A stretch of DNA of 64,000 bases, taken from NCBI RefSeq assembly GCF_001317355.1, contig NZ_LKET01000035.1:62001-126000 (forward strand). The letters are read 5' to 3'. Positions within the stretch are counted from its first letter, which is position 1, and the number at the start of each line of letters is the position of its first letter. The position numbers and the translations under genes are program-made. This stretch comes from Oxobacter pfennigii (GTDB taxonomy: Bacteria > Bacillota > Clostridia > Clostridiales > Oxobacteraceae). The notes beneath the pieces were generated by a model. The model was given only the letters and a program-made list of their open reading frames with translations. It was not told where the DNA came from and did not search any database. Below are positions 18,429 to 26,748 of the stretch, piece after piece.

Positions 18429-18630
18429 AAAGGGGCTGTTGCGTTTAAACAACGTAAATGAATTGTGAGAGTTCTGAACAAGTTCTTGGTGACACTACCG
18501 CAGAAAATATTTAGAATTTTAGATTGTTTGAGCGTAAGAAGTTAAAAATTCTTGTATTTTCAAGGCAGGGAGCCTTAGAACTTGCAGAACTCGAACATGG
18601 CAATGCAGTGTTTAAAGCGCAACAGCCCTT
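18429..18630. repeat. Palindromic repeat element, copy A (MITE-like)
   Basis: About 200 bp bounded by AAGGGGCTGTTGCGTTTAAAC and its imperfect inverse GTTTAAAGCGCAACAGCCCTT. Further in lies a second inverted pair, GAGTTCTGAACAAGTTCTTGG with CCTTAGAACTTGCAGAACTCG. No ORF is present. Internal blocks (GGTGACACTACC, a segment reading like CGCTCAAACAATC, and a CCTGCCTTGAAAATAC-like block) correspond, read on the minus strand, to blocks in the elements at 34301-34498 and 49961-50162. Confidence 0.7.
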
Positions 18631-18651
18631 ACAGCCCCTTTGAGGAAAAAG

Positions 18652-18684
18652 AGTGCCTCCGGCGTTTTAAACGCTGGAGGCACT
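18652..18684 (-). terminator. Intrinsic terminator of clpE
   Basis: AGTGCCTCC plus GCGTTT on one arm pair with AAACGC plus GGAGGCACT on the other. Read on the minus strand, it is followed by CTTTTTCC. It begins 5 bp beyond the clpE stop. Confidence 0.85.
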
Positions 18685-18688
18685 AACT

Positions 18689-20968
18689 TTATTGGATAAC
18701 TATTTTATCATCTATGAGCTTTATTGTGATGCTTGAACCGTCGGTAAATTTCTTTAAAAGATACTGCTCGGTTATTTCATCTTCTATATATTTTTGTATG
18801 GTTCTTCTTAGGGGACGGGCACCGTATTTTTCATCGTAGCCGTGCTTTAGGATGAAATCTTTTACTTCATCGGAAACGGTAAGGGTTATTTTCTTTTCCT
18901 TTACCTCTTCCATGACTTCTTTTAACATAAGGTCTGTGATTTCAAGGAGTTCTTCACGGGTTAAGGATTTAAATACTATAACATCATCCACCCTGTTTAA
19001 AAATTCAGGCCTGAAATATTCTTTAAGGGCATCTTTAACCCTGCTTTCCAGCACATTGTAGTCATCCTTTGCAAACCCTATGCCCGCTTGTTTGAAATTA
19101 GTGCCGGCATTGGAAGTCATTACAATTACCGTATTGTCAAAGTGAACTGTCCTTCCCTGACTGTCTGTCAGCCTTCCGTCTTCAAGTATCTGCAAAAGCA
19201 TGTTGAATACATCGGGATGGGCCTTTTCTATTTCATCAAGAAGGATTACCGAATAAGGCCTTCTTCTTACCTTTTCTGTAAGCTGTCCCCCTTCATCATA
19301 GCCTATATATCCCGGAGGAGCACCGATTAGCTTTGATACCGTATGCTTTTCCATATATTCGGACATATCTATTCTTATAAGGGCTTCCTCGCTTCCGAAG
19401 AGCTCGCAGGCCAAGGCTTTTACAAGCTCTGTTTTTCCTACTCCCGTCGGCCCTACAAATATGAAGGAGGATGGTTTTTTCTTCTTCCGAAAGCCTAGGC
19501 GGTTACGCCTTATGGCTCTTGATAATGCCGTTATGGCGTCGTGCTGTCCTATAACCCGGTTATGGAGCCTGTCTTCTAAACCTAAAAGCTTTTGAGTCTC
19601 TTCTTCCGTTATGCTTTGAACAGGAATTTTTGTCCATGATTCTATGACAAAGGCTATATCTTCTAAAGTAAGCTTTACTTCCTTGCAAATCTGTTCAATC
19701 TCCTTGATTTTGTTCTGAAGCTTTGACTCCTCCATCTTGTATCTTGCAGCCTTTTCATAATCGGTGCTGCTGGCTGCCTCCTGCATTTTATCCTGCATAT
19801 CTTTTAATTCCTGCTGCAAGGCTTTTAGTTCAACCAAACCTAAATTTTTAAGGTTTGCCCTGGAGCTGGCTTCATCTATTACATCAATGGCTTTATCCGG
19901 AAGATACCTGTCCGTTATGTATCTCTCGGATAATATTGCTGCTGCTTCTATAATTTCATCGGTTATTTCAACGTGATGATAATCCTCGTAATATTTTTTA
20001 ATTCCCTTTAATATTTCGATTGTTTCCTCTACCGTAGGCTCCTCAACTAATACCGGCTGGAACCTTCTCTCCAATGCAGAATCCTTTTCAATGTTTTTTC
20101 TGTATTCATCAAGAGTGGTGGCGCCTATAACCTGTATTTCTCCCCGGGCCAGTGCCGGTTTTAAAATGTTGGCGGCATTCATGGCGCCGCCCTGGGCTTC
20201 ACCGGCGCCTATTATATTATGAACCTCATCAATAACAAGTATTATATTGCCGAATTGTTTGGCTTCGTCTATTATGGATTTCATACGGCCTTCAAACTGG
20301 CCCCTGAATTGGGTTCCGGCCACGATGGAGGTTAAATCCAAAAGATATACTTCAGCATCAAAGAGCTTTACCGGAACTTCCTTTTCGGCAATTCTTACAG
20401 CAAGACCTTCGGCAATGGCGGTTTTACCTACCCCTGGCTCGCCTATAAGAATGGGATTGTTCTTTGTACGCCTGTTTAATATTTGTATGACCCTGTCTAT
20501 TTCCCTATGTCTTCCGATAACCCTGTCCACTTCATGATTTATAGCTTTATCTGTCAGGTTGATTCCATAAGTGTCCAAGAATTTCTTTTTAATTCTGCCC
20601 GTTTCACTTTTTTGTTTTACTTTGGGCATATCCTTCATATTAATAGGGGGAGGGATGTCAGGGGACTGTTCCTTGGGTTCTGTGCCTTCTTTATCCAATG
20701 GGAGCTGATCCTTTAAAATATTCATAAAAGGGTTCACGGCATTGGTATCTTCGGTACCCATATCCTGAAACATGGTATTCATCTGTTCGGTAAGATTCTG
20801 GAATTCATCGGGGGATATTCCTGCCTGCTGCATGAGCTGGTTTATAACAGGAAGTCCCATCTTCTTTGCGCACTCCATACATATTCCTACCATTTCCGAT
20901 TTGCCGTTTTCGATTTTTGCTGTATATATAGTTGCAACGTTCTTATTGCATATTGAACACAGTTTCAA
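18689..20968 (-). CDS. clpE: ClpE-type AAA+ unfoldase (ClpP partner)
   Basis: Hexameric HSP100 that unfolds substrates and feeds them to ClpP. The N-terminus is a zinc finger of spacing C-x2-C-x22-C-x2-C (CSIC to CMEC), which defines ClpE. Then follow AAA1 ([17 protein letters not shown]), a UVR-type coiled middle segment ([12 protein letters not shown] to [15 protein letters not shown]), and AAA2 ([15 protein letters not shown]). The IGF ClpP-docking loop ([11 protein letters not shown]) follows. The open frame extends upstream to 21022 without a ribosome site. The TTG at 20968 gives the family start MKLCSIC and has TATGGAGATG about 9 bp upstream, so about 759 residues is preferred. No CtsR heptad operator was seen upstream. 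Confidence 0.9.
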   Translation of the reverse strand: MKLCSICNKNVATIYTAKIENGKSEMVGICMECAKKMGLPVINQLMQQAGISPDEFQNLTEQMNTMFQDMGTEDTNAVNPFMNILKDQLPLDKEGTEPKEQSPDIPPPINMKDMPKVKQKSETGRIKKKFLDTYGINLTDKAINHEVDRVIGRHREIDRVIQILNRRTKNNPILIGEPGVGKTAIAEGLAVRIAEKEVPVKLFDAEVYLLDLTSIVAGTQFRGQFEGRMKSIIDEAKQFGNIILVIDEVHNIIGAGEAQGGAMNAANILKPALARGEIQVIGATTLDEYRKNIEKDSALERRFQPVLVEEPTVEETIEILKGIKKYYEDYHHVEITDEIIEAAAILSERYITDRYLPDKAIDVIDEASSRANLKNLGLVELKALQQELKDMQDKMQEAASSTDYEKAARYKMEESKLQNKIKEIEQICKEVKLTLEDIAFVIESWTKIPVQSITEEETQKLLGLEDRLHNRVIGQHDAITALSRAIRRNRLGFRKKKKPSSFIFVGPTGVGKTELVKALACELFGSEEALIRIDMSEYMEKHTVSKLIGAPPGYIGYDEGGQLTEKVRRRPYSVILLDEIEKAHPDVFNMLLQILEDGRLTDSQGRTVHFDNTVIVMTSNAGTNFKQAGIGFAKDDYNVLESRVKDALKEYFRPEFLNRVDDVIVFKSLTREELLEITDLMLKEVMEEVKEKKITLTVSDEVKDFILKHGYDEKYGARPLRRTIQKYIEDEITEQYLLKKFTDGSSITIKLIDDKIVIQ

Positions 20969-21208
20969 ATTAATCATCTCCATACTATCAATAGTAAATT
21001 GATTATCAGTAAAGTATATCATAACTTAATTATAATATACTATTAGTTTTTTTGGGTTAATAAATTTAATATAGTTTAAATTATTCCTGCTAAAAAAGAA
21101 TTTATTTTATGTAAATTAAGGGAGTTATATGTAATTCCCTCAAATTTTTTGTTTTTTATGGTCGCCGTTATGCTCAATATTCATAGCCTGTATTGAGGAG
21201 GGATTTTG

Positions 21209-22183
21209 ATGATTGGCATTTTATGCAGCGATACCAAGGCCGAAACTTATTCATCCAGGCTTCAAAGGTTATTTAAAAGCTTTATCCAAAATAATGATAA
21301 TTCAATTGTGGTTTTCACAATTGATGATATAGATTTAATCGACAGAAAAGTTTACGGATATATCCTTCAAAAGAGTGGTTTGAAGAATACCAGTACAGCT
21401 CTTCCTCCTGTAATATTCAATTTTTCCCTGCAGCACAAGAAAAACAGTATTGCAAAAATGAGATTTTTAACCAGAATGCAGGATATTAGTATTATAAACA
21501 ATGTCAACAGATTTAATCAGCCAATGATAAAACAGATTCTTCTTTCATCAGGTTCTACTGCTAAATATATTCTACCCTTTAATATATATGACAGGGATAA
21601 AAGAGATTATATACCTGCAGACGATAAAAGCTATGTAGTAATACCTGAAAAAGGCTCAAGCATGTCAAAGGTTATATATGGAGGACAAAGGAAGGATATC
21701 GAGTACGAAAAGGGCAGCAGGTGTTTCAAAAACAGCTATATTTGTGATTATATTGATGCTGTAATGGAGCAAAAACGGTGGGTTTTCATGGAGATACCTG
21801 AGATGATGGAATATGATAATATGCCTGTAAGCGTGAGGATTCACATGCAGCGGGGCAACAAGGGAAGATGGACCATCATAGGCAGCAATATTTATCCTGA
21901 AGGCGCCGGGGAAGCTGAAATATATACCTCGGATTTGGATTATGCCGCCCTTAAAATATCAGATTATATTGGAAGATTTATGCCCGAAATGGGTATATGC
22001 TTTGTAGACTTAATTTTGGATGCACAGGGCAAGGCATATTTTTTACATTTCGGAGGTTTTGATGAAAGTCTCTTTTATATCATAAATAAGAAAAAGAGCG
22101 CTCAAAAATTTTATAATAATCTGTTAGCACCTAAGATAAACAAAGCAGGGGGGGGCAAAGGGGGCAGAGATTATGTGGGTTAA
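21209..22183 (+). CDS. YheC/YheD-like ATP-grasp protein, degenerate (module 1)
   Basis: First of three adjacent ATP-grasp-family genes, about 324 residues. Members of the YheC/YheD group are associated with Bacillus endospore coats; no reaction is established. The fold pattern is visible up to GICFVDLILDAQGKAYFLHF. There, the two paralogues keep the Mg2+/ATP ligands in FWIIEVNVFPSF and IWILEANKKHYH, while this protein has His and Gly. It is therefore probably not catalytic. The ATG at 21209 has GAGGAGGG upstream. The last codons contain a run of eight G (22148-22155), and the gene overlaps the next by 11 bp in another frame. Confidence 0.72.
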   Translation: MIGILCSDTKAETYSSRLQRLFKSFIQNNDNSIVVFTIDDIDLIDRKVYGYILQKSGLKNTSTALPPVIFNFSLQHKKNSIAKMRFLTRMQDISIINNVNRFNQPMIKQILLSSGSTAKYILPFNIYDRDKRDYIPADDKSYVVIPEKGSSMSKVIYGGQRKDIEYEKGSRCFKNSYICDYIDAVMEQKRWVFMEIPEMMEYDNMPVSVRIHMQRGNKGRWTIIGSNIYPEGAGEAEIYTSDLDYAALKISDYIGRFMPEMGICFVDLILDAQGKAYFLHFGGFDESLFYIINKKKSAQKFYNNLLAPKINKAGGGKGGRDYVG

Positions 22184-23540
22184 TATAGAGATTATCTCAG
22201 GCAATAACAGGGAAATATCACTGCCTATACCATTGGCTGAAAAGCTTAATGATGATGTTACTGTAAGTTTTGGATTAATAGATGTGGCCGCAAAGGTGTA
22301 CGGCGCCATTGATTTAACTATGCGGGGGGGAGTGGAGTTTGAAGAACCCCTTTTAATAAAACTGACTTCACGGCTTGCCCGGCTGCTAAATATAAAAAAC
22401 ACATCGGTATACCGCATGAAATATGATAAATATAACATCATACTGGGGCCATCCATAGGCTTGCTTTTAGGAAACAAAAACTATATGTACAGTCCGGAGC
22501 ATATGGTAAAATACACTGATCGCTTTGGGATATACAATAAGATAGGCGGATTTATTTGCGCTTTTTCCCCCGAGAGCATTGACTGGGAAGAGCTTGTAGC
22601 CTATGGGCTTTATTATAATTACAACAAAAGAGACTGGCAGTATGGACGATTTCCCATTCCTTCATCTATATACAGGAGGGATTTTCATTCCCATCCCCAT
22701 GATATAGAAAGGCTTATAACTGCGACAGGGGGAAAACTATTTAATTCCTGGCGCTTTACGAAATACAATCTTTATAATTATCTGAAAAAACATGAGGAGC
22801 TTAGTAAAAAACTTCCTGCGACGGAATCTACAAAGGACTATGAGACTGTAAAGAAATTTATCAATAAATACGGCAAGGTTATTTTAAAGCCTGTTTCCCT
22901 GTCCCGGGGCAGGGGAATATGTATTATAAGGAAAGAAAATGATGTATACAATATTTTTGACTACCGTTCAAAGGACCCTGTAAAGCTGATACTGGATGAA
23001 AGGCTTTTAAGGGGCTTCTTCAGATACAATTCCATGTTTTTTGAAAGATATATAATGCAGGAGCTTTTATCTTTGGCAAAGGTAGACGGCGGATTGTTTG
23101 ATATAAGGGTAGTAATGCAAAAAGACAGTTCCGCCAAGTGGAAATGTTCGGGCATTGAATGCAGGGTTGCAGGTAAAGACAGCCTTATAACAAACATATC
23201 CCGGGGAGGATATGCGATGCATCTTGATGAAGCCTTTATAAAGGCTTTTCCTGAAAGTAATTATGAGGAATTGAAGCAAAGTTTAAATGATTTATGCTAT
23301 AAACTTTGCATATATATGGATGAAACAAGGCATCATTTTGCCGAGTTCGGTATTGATATTGCCATAGATGAGGATAAAAGGTTCTGGATTATAGAAGTAA
23401 ATGTATTTCCAAGCTTTAAAGGGTTTAAGGATATGGACTACGAGACTTATCTTGATATCCGCTATACCCCCTTATACTATGCTGCCTGGCTATCCGGTTT
23501 TGATTTAGACAGCGGAGGAGGTGGAAATGATGCTATATAA
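22173..23540 (+). CDS. YheC/YheD-family ATP-grasp protein (module 2)
   Basis: Second ATP-grasp paralogue, 455 residues. The N-terminal 110 residues form a beta-rich domain that ends near KYNIILGPSIGLLLG. The ATP-grasp core runs from about residue 180 to 440 with KPVSLSRGRGICIIR (ATP-binding lysine region) and DIAIDEDKRFWIIEVN carrying the Glu and Asn metal ligands. It is likely active as an ATP-dependent carboxylate-amine or related ligase, but the substrate is not known. The start overlaps module 1, with GGGGGC-type purine-rich sequence upstream. The end overlaps module 3, so all three are one operon. Confidence 0.82.
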   Translation: MWVNIEIISGNNREISLPIPLAEKLNDDVTVSFGLIDVAAKVYGAIDLTMRGGVEFEEPLLIKLTSRLARLLNIKNTSVYRMKYDKYNIILGPSIGLLLGNKNYMYSPEHMVKYTDRFGIYNKIGGFICAFSPESIDWEELVAYGLYYNYNKRDWQYGRFPIPSSIYRRDFHSHPHDIERLITATGGKLFNSWRFTKYNLYNYLKKHEELSKKLPATESTKDYETVKKFINKYGKVILKPVSLSRGRGICIIRKENDVYNIFDYRSKDPVKLILDERLLRGFFRYNSMFFERYIMQELLSLAKVDGGLFDIRVVMQKDSSAKWKCSGIECRVAGKDSLITNISRGGYAMHLDEAFIKAFPESNYEELKQSLNDLCYKLCIYMDETRHHFAEFGIDIAIDEDKRFWIIEVNVFPSFKGFKDMDYETYLDIRYTPLYYAAWLSGFDLDSGGGGNDAI

Positions 23541-24867
23541 ATTGCTGATTTGTGATGAACAGGGCAGCAAGATATATGTATCTCAAGAAATTGAAACAGT
23601 AAAAGGAGAAGTGAATGGAAGGATAAATTTATATGCAGGAAACAAAAGGATATCAGCAGATATAATAAAAGATAAAAATCTCAACAAAGATGAATTCAAA
23701 ATTTCCAGGGATGTATTAAAAGCTCTGCATCTTCCTTTGAATATAAAATACCAGGTGAGGATTAATAAGGAAGGAATACGCTTCGGACCTGTGTTGGGGC
23801 TATTAATGGCAAAATATAAAGGAGGCCTTACTAAGGGAAAGCTGGAGCTTTTAAATCAATATGGAAATTTATACCCAATAACCGGCGGCTTAATTATGGC
23901 ATTCAGTGTGGAAGGAATGGATTTTGACAAGGGAGTCATAGAAGGATATGCCTTAAAGATGGGAGTAGGAAATGGAAAATTAACCTGGCATAAAGGCATA
24001 TTCCCTTTTCCGGAGGCTGTATATGAACGCGTCAATCCTCCGGAGGATATAAGGCTTAAGCTTAAAGAAGTAACGGATAACAGGATGTTTAATTCCTATT
24101 ATTTTGACAAATGGCAGTTTTATAATATGATGTCTGACGCTTTGGAATTAAAGGGGCATATACCTCAAACAAGATATTATTCGGATTTTAATGATGTTGA
24201 TATAATGCTTCAAAGCTTTAATTCCATTTATCTAAAACCTGCAAAAGGCACATTGGCAAGAGGAATAGCCAGCGTTTCAAAACTGGATGGAAGTTATATA
24301 TTTCATCTGAAGCAATTTATAAAACCCGAAGCACCAAAATCAAAGGATAAAGCTGAAAGCTTCATAAATAGGATAATAAAAAGTAAAGGCTATATTGTCC
24401 AGCAGGCAGTAATTCCCCTGAAAGTCAGGGACAGAAATACAAGCTTCAGGGTGATAATGCAAAAGGATGAAACCAAGAAGTGGGGATGCACCTGCATAAT
24501 TGCTTTAATTAGCGGCGCAGGAAATATATGCTCAAACTGGGGAGATGAAATGGCATTTGAGGATTTGCTGATAAAAAATTTAAAGCTCGGCAAAGAGAGG
24601 GTCAATAAAATAAGAAAGGAAATTATTGAACTGTGCACAAAAGCATGTAAGTTAATTGACAGGGAGGATGAAAACTACGGAGATATAGGCTTTGATGTAA
24701 TAGTGGATGATAAATATAAAATATGGATTTTAGAAGCCAATAAAAAGCATTATCATACAGTGCCTCTGTGGATTGGTGATAAAAAATCATTCCAATCCAT
24801 CAAGTCAAATGTGATGAAATATCTGACAGCTTTAAGCGGCTTTGATATTTTGACGGGAACTAATTAA
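23530..24867 (+). CDS. YheC/YheD-family ATP-grasp protein (module 3)
   Basis: Third ATP-grasp paralogue, about 445 residues. It has the same domain order as module 2: N-terminal beta domain with RFGPVLGLLMAKYKGG, the core with KPAKGTLARGIASVSK, and FDVIVDDKYKIWILEAN holding the Glu and Asn ligands. Earlier in-frame starts exist at 23521 (GTG) and 23527. The ATG at 23530 has AGGAGGTGG at the best spacing. Likely expressed with the other two during sporulation if the family association holds (inference). The operon ends at a hairpin-rich region. Confidence 0.82.
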   Translation: MLYKLLICDEQGSKIYVSQEIETVKGEVNGRINLYAGNKRISADIIKDKNLNKDEFKISRDVLKALHLPLNIKYQVRINKEGIRFGPVLGLLMAKYKGGLTKGKLELLNQYGNLYPITGGLIMAFSVEGMDFDKGVIEGYALKMGVGNGKLTWHKGIFPFPEAVYERVNPPEDIRLKLKEVTDNRMFNSYYFDKWQFYNMMSDALELKGHIPQTRYYSDFNDVDIMLQSFNSIYLKPAKGTLARGIASVSKLDGSYIFHLKQFIKPEAPKSKDKAESFINRIIKSKGYIVQQAVIPLKVRDRNTSFRVIMQKDETKKWGCTCIIALISGAGNICSNWGDEMAFEDLLIKNLKLGKERVNKIRKEIIELCTKACKLIDREDENYGDIGFDVIVDDKYKIWILEANKKHYHTVPLWIGDKKSFQSIKSNVMKYLTALSGFDILTGTN

Positions 24868-24879
24868 TGTTCCGTGATA

Positions 24880-24921
24880 AATCATTAAGCTTATGGGGTA
24901 TATCCTGTAAGCTTAATGATT
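24880..24921. repeat. Perfect 14-bp inverted repeat after the ATP-grasp operon
   Basis: AATCATTAAGCTTA and TAAGCTTAATGATT flank a 14-nt loop. There is no T-run after it, so it is either a weak terminator, an mRNA 3' stabiliser, or a protein-binding site. Confidence 0.55.
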
Positions 24922-24939
24922 AACAAATGGCCTAAACTG

Positions 24940-24968
24940 TTGACATGTTAATTTTGTAATATTATAAT
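24940..24968 (+). promoter_or_regulatory. Consensus promoter upstream of asnS
   Basis: TTGACA (24940-24945) and TATAAT (24963-24968) have a 17-bp spacer, both boxes perfect. The expected start is at about 24975, some 290 bp before asnS. A terminator hairpin follows 13 nt later. Confidence 0.85.
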
Positions 24969-24987
24969 TTTTTTGACAGAAGTTCAG

Positions 24988-25024
24988 CCTTTCGTCCCTG
25001 TTTTTTAGGATGAAAGGTTTTTGT
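24988..25024 (+). terminator. Promoter-proximal terminator or attenuator before asnS
   Basis: CCTTTCGTCC pairs with GGATGAAAGG (one G-U pair) around a T-rich loop and is followed by TTTTTG. Together with the promoter at 24940 it would give a transcript of about 50 nt unless read through. No T-box sequence or second competing stem is obvious. Confidence 0.65.
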
Positions 25025-25059
25025 ATTGTGAAACTTTAGAATTGGGAATAATTTACGAT

Positions 25060-25167
25060 GGGAACATACCTTCGACTGCCCCGTATTCATAAGTTGGGAA
25101 CATACCTTCGACTGCCTCGTATTCATAGGTTGGGAACATACCTTCGACTGTCTCAGATTCATTGCTC
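25060..25167. repeat. Tandem array of three 36-bp units (REP-like)
   Basis: Units begin at 25060, 25096 and 25132 with GGGAACATACCTTCGACTG and continue with a CGTATTCATAGGTT-like half. The third copy is degraded at its end. The spacing is exact. There are no unique spacers, so this is not a CRISPR. A single diverged copy of the unit lies at 32054-32091. Confidence 0.85.
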
Positions 25168-25172
25168 AAAAA

Positions 25173-25255
25173 GAGAAGGTGTGTACCCTGACAATAACCG
25201 GAGAAGGTGTGTACCTTGACAATAACCAGAGAAGGTGTGCCCCCTTACATTAAAC
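25173..25255. repeat. Tandem array of three 28-bp units, opposite orientation
   Basis: Units start at 25173, 25201 and 25229 with GAGAAGGTGTGTACC and continue GACAATAACC. The third is altered (CCCCCTTACATT). The core GAAGGTGTGTACC is the approximate reverse complement of the GGGAACATACCTTC core in the preceding array, so the two arrays face each other. The array ends 14 bp before the asnS start codon and next to its ribosome site. Confidence 0.8.
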
Positions 25256-25268
25256 AGGAGGTTTTAAT

Positions 25269-26660
25269 ATGGAAGCAACTCTGATTAAAAGTCTCTACAG
25301 GGAAACGCAAAACTACATAAATCAGACGGTTACAATATCAGGATGGGTGAGGACCATCAGGGACTCTAAAACCTTTGGCTTCATTGAGCTAAATGACGGC
25401 AGTTTCTTTAAAAATGTCCAGATTGTTTTTGGAGATGCTCTTGATAATTTCAAGGAAATTTCAAAGCTTTCTGTCAGCTCTTCCATAATAGTAGAAGGTA
25501 TTTTAGAAGAAACGCCCAATGCAAAGCAGCCCTTTGAAATAAAAGCAGCTAAAATTGCTATCGAGGGTCTGTCAGACCCGGCATTTCCTTTGCAGAAGAA
25601 AAAGCATTCCTTTGAATTCTTAAGAACCATTGCCCATTTAAGGCCGAGAAGCAATACCTTTTCTGCGGTTTTCAGGGTAAGGTCCATTGCCGCCTATGCC
25701 ATACATAAATTCTTTAATGAAAGAGGATTTGTATATGTTCATACACCTATTATAACCGGCAGTGACTGTGAGGGCGCGGGACAGATGTTTAAGATTACCA
25801 CTTTGGATTTAAATGATGTGCCAAAGGACCATGATGGAAAGATTGATTATGCTGAAGACTTCTTCGGAAAAGAAACCAACCTTACGGTAAGCGGTCAGCT
25901 ATCCGCCGAAACTTATGCCCTGGCGTTCAGGAATGTTTACACCTTCGGACCTACCTTCAGAGCAGAAAAATCATATACGGCAAGGCATGCCGCAGAATTC
26001 TGGATGATAGAGCCGGAACTTGCTTTTGCTGACCTTGAAGATAATATGGAAATAGCCGAAGACATGGTTAAATTCATTATCAACTATGTAAGGGAAAATG
26101 CTCCTGAGGAGATGGAGTTTTTTAATAAATTTATAGACAACGGCTTGAGTGAAAGGCTGGATAACGTCGTTAATTCAGACTTCGGTAGGGTTACCTACAC
26201 GGAAGCTATTGATATATTAAAAAAGTCAAAGGAGAACTTCGAATATCCGGTAGAGTGGGGAATTGACCTTCAAACAGAGCATGAAAGATATATAACCGAA
26301 AAGGTATTTAAAAAACCCGTATTTGTCACTGACTATCCAAAAGATATAAAGGCTTTTTATATGAGGCTCAATGACGATAACAGGACAGTGGCGGCTATGG
26401 ACCTTTTAGTGCCGGGAGTAGGCGAAATAATAGGCGGAAGCCAGAGGGAAGAAAGGCTTCAGGTATTGACGGGCAGAATGGCTGAAATGGGCTTGAATGA
26501 AGAAGATTACTGGTGGTATTTAGAACTTAGAAAATACGGCGGTACCAGGCATTCAGGCTTTGGTCTCGGTTTTGAGCGGGTAATAATGTATTTGACGGGA
26601 ATGTCAAACATAAGAGATGTAATCCCCTTCCCTAGGACTACAGGCTCGGCAGAATTTTAG
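25269..26660 (+). CDS. asnS: Asparagine--tRNA ligase
   Basis: Class IIb aminoacyl-tRNA synthetase that charges tRNA-Asn, 463 residues as expected. The N-terminal OB-fold anticodon domain ([19 protein letters not shown]) is followed by the class II core: motif 2 region [20 protein letters not shown] with WMIEPELAF, and motif 3 [16 protein letters not shown]. The absence of an AspS-type GAD insertion and the sequence [14 protein letters not shown] favour AsnS. The ATG follows AACAGGAGG, which abuts the repeat array. Transcription probably starts at 24975, upstream of the terminator and both arrays. Confidence 0.96.
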   Translation: MEATLIKSLYRETQNYINQTVTISGWVRTIRDSKTFGFIELNDGSFFKNVQIVFGDALDNFKEISKLSVSSSIIVEGILEETPNAKQPFEIKAAKIAIEGLSDPAFPLQKKKHSFEFLRTIAHLRPRSNTFSAVFRVRSIAAYAIHKFFNERGFVYVHTPIITGSDCEGAGQMFKITTLDLNDVPKDHDGKIDYAEDFFGKETNLTVSGQLSAETYALAFRNVYTFGPTFRAEKSYTARHAAEFWMIEPELAFADLEDNMEIAEDMVKFIINYVRENAPEEMEFFNKFIDNGLSERLDNVVNSDFGRVTYTEAIDILKKSKENFEYPVEWGIDLQTEHERYITEKVFKKPVFVTDYPKDIKAFYMRLNDDNRTVAAMDLLVPGVGEIIGGSQREERLQVLTGRMAEMGLNEEDYWWYLELRKYGGTRHSGFGLGFERVIMYLTGMSNIRDVIPFPRTTGSAEF

Positions 26661-26700
26661 CAATATTACCGGTTCAGCTTTATAAAAACTGATGATGTGG

Positions 26701-26748
26701 AAATGATAAATAAGGCTGCTCGATTTTGAGCAGCCTTATTTATCATTT
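26701..26748. terminator. Bidirectional terminator between asnS and the Rieske oxidoreductase
   Basis: A perfect 21-bp stem (left arm 26701-26721, right arm 26728-26748; core AAGGCTGCTC/GAGCAGCCTT) encloses a GATTTT loop. A/T-rich outer arms supply T-runs on both strands. It reaches into the stop codon of the convergent minus-strand gene. Confidence 0.9.

Noticed and set aside
20969-21022. 18-codon N-terminal extension of clpE
   Set aside because: No ribosome site before it; the TTG at 20968 gives the family-typical start just before the zinc finger.
24962-25162. Minus-strand frame of 66 codons with repeating 12-residue peptide
   Set aside because: It is the 36-bp repeat array read through (36 is a multiple of three). 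No ribosome site, and the repeats explain the periodic peptide.
25060-25255. Possible CRISPR array
   Set aside because: Units are directly adjacent with no unique spacers, only three copies each, and no cas genes are present.
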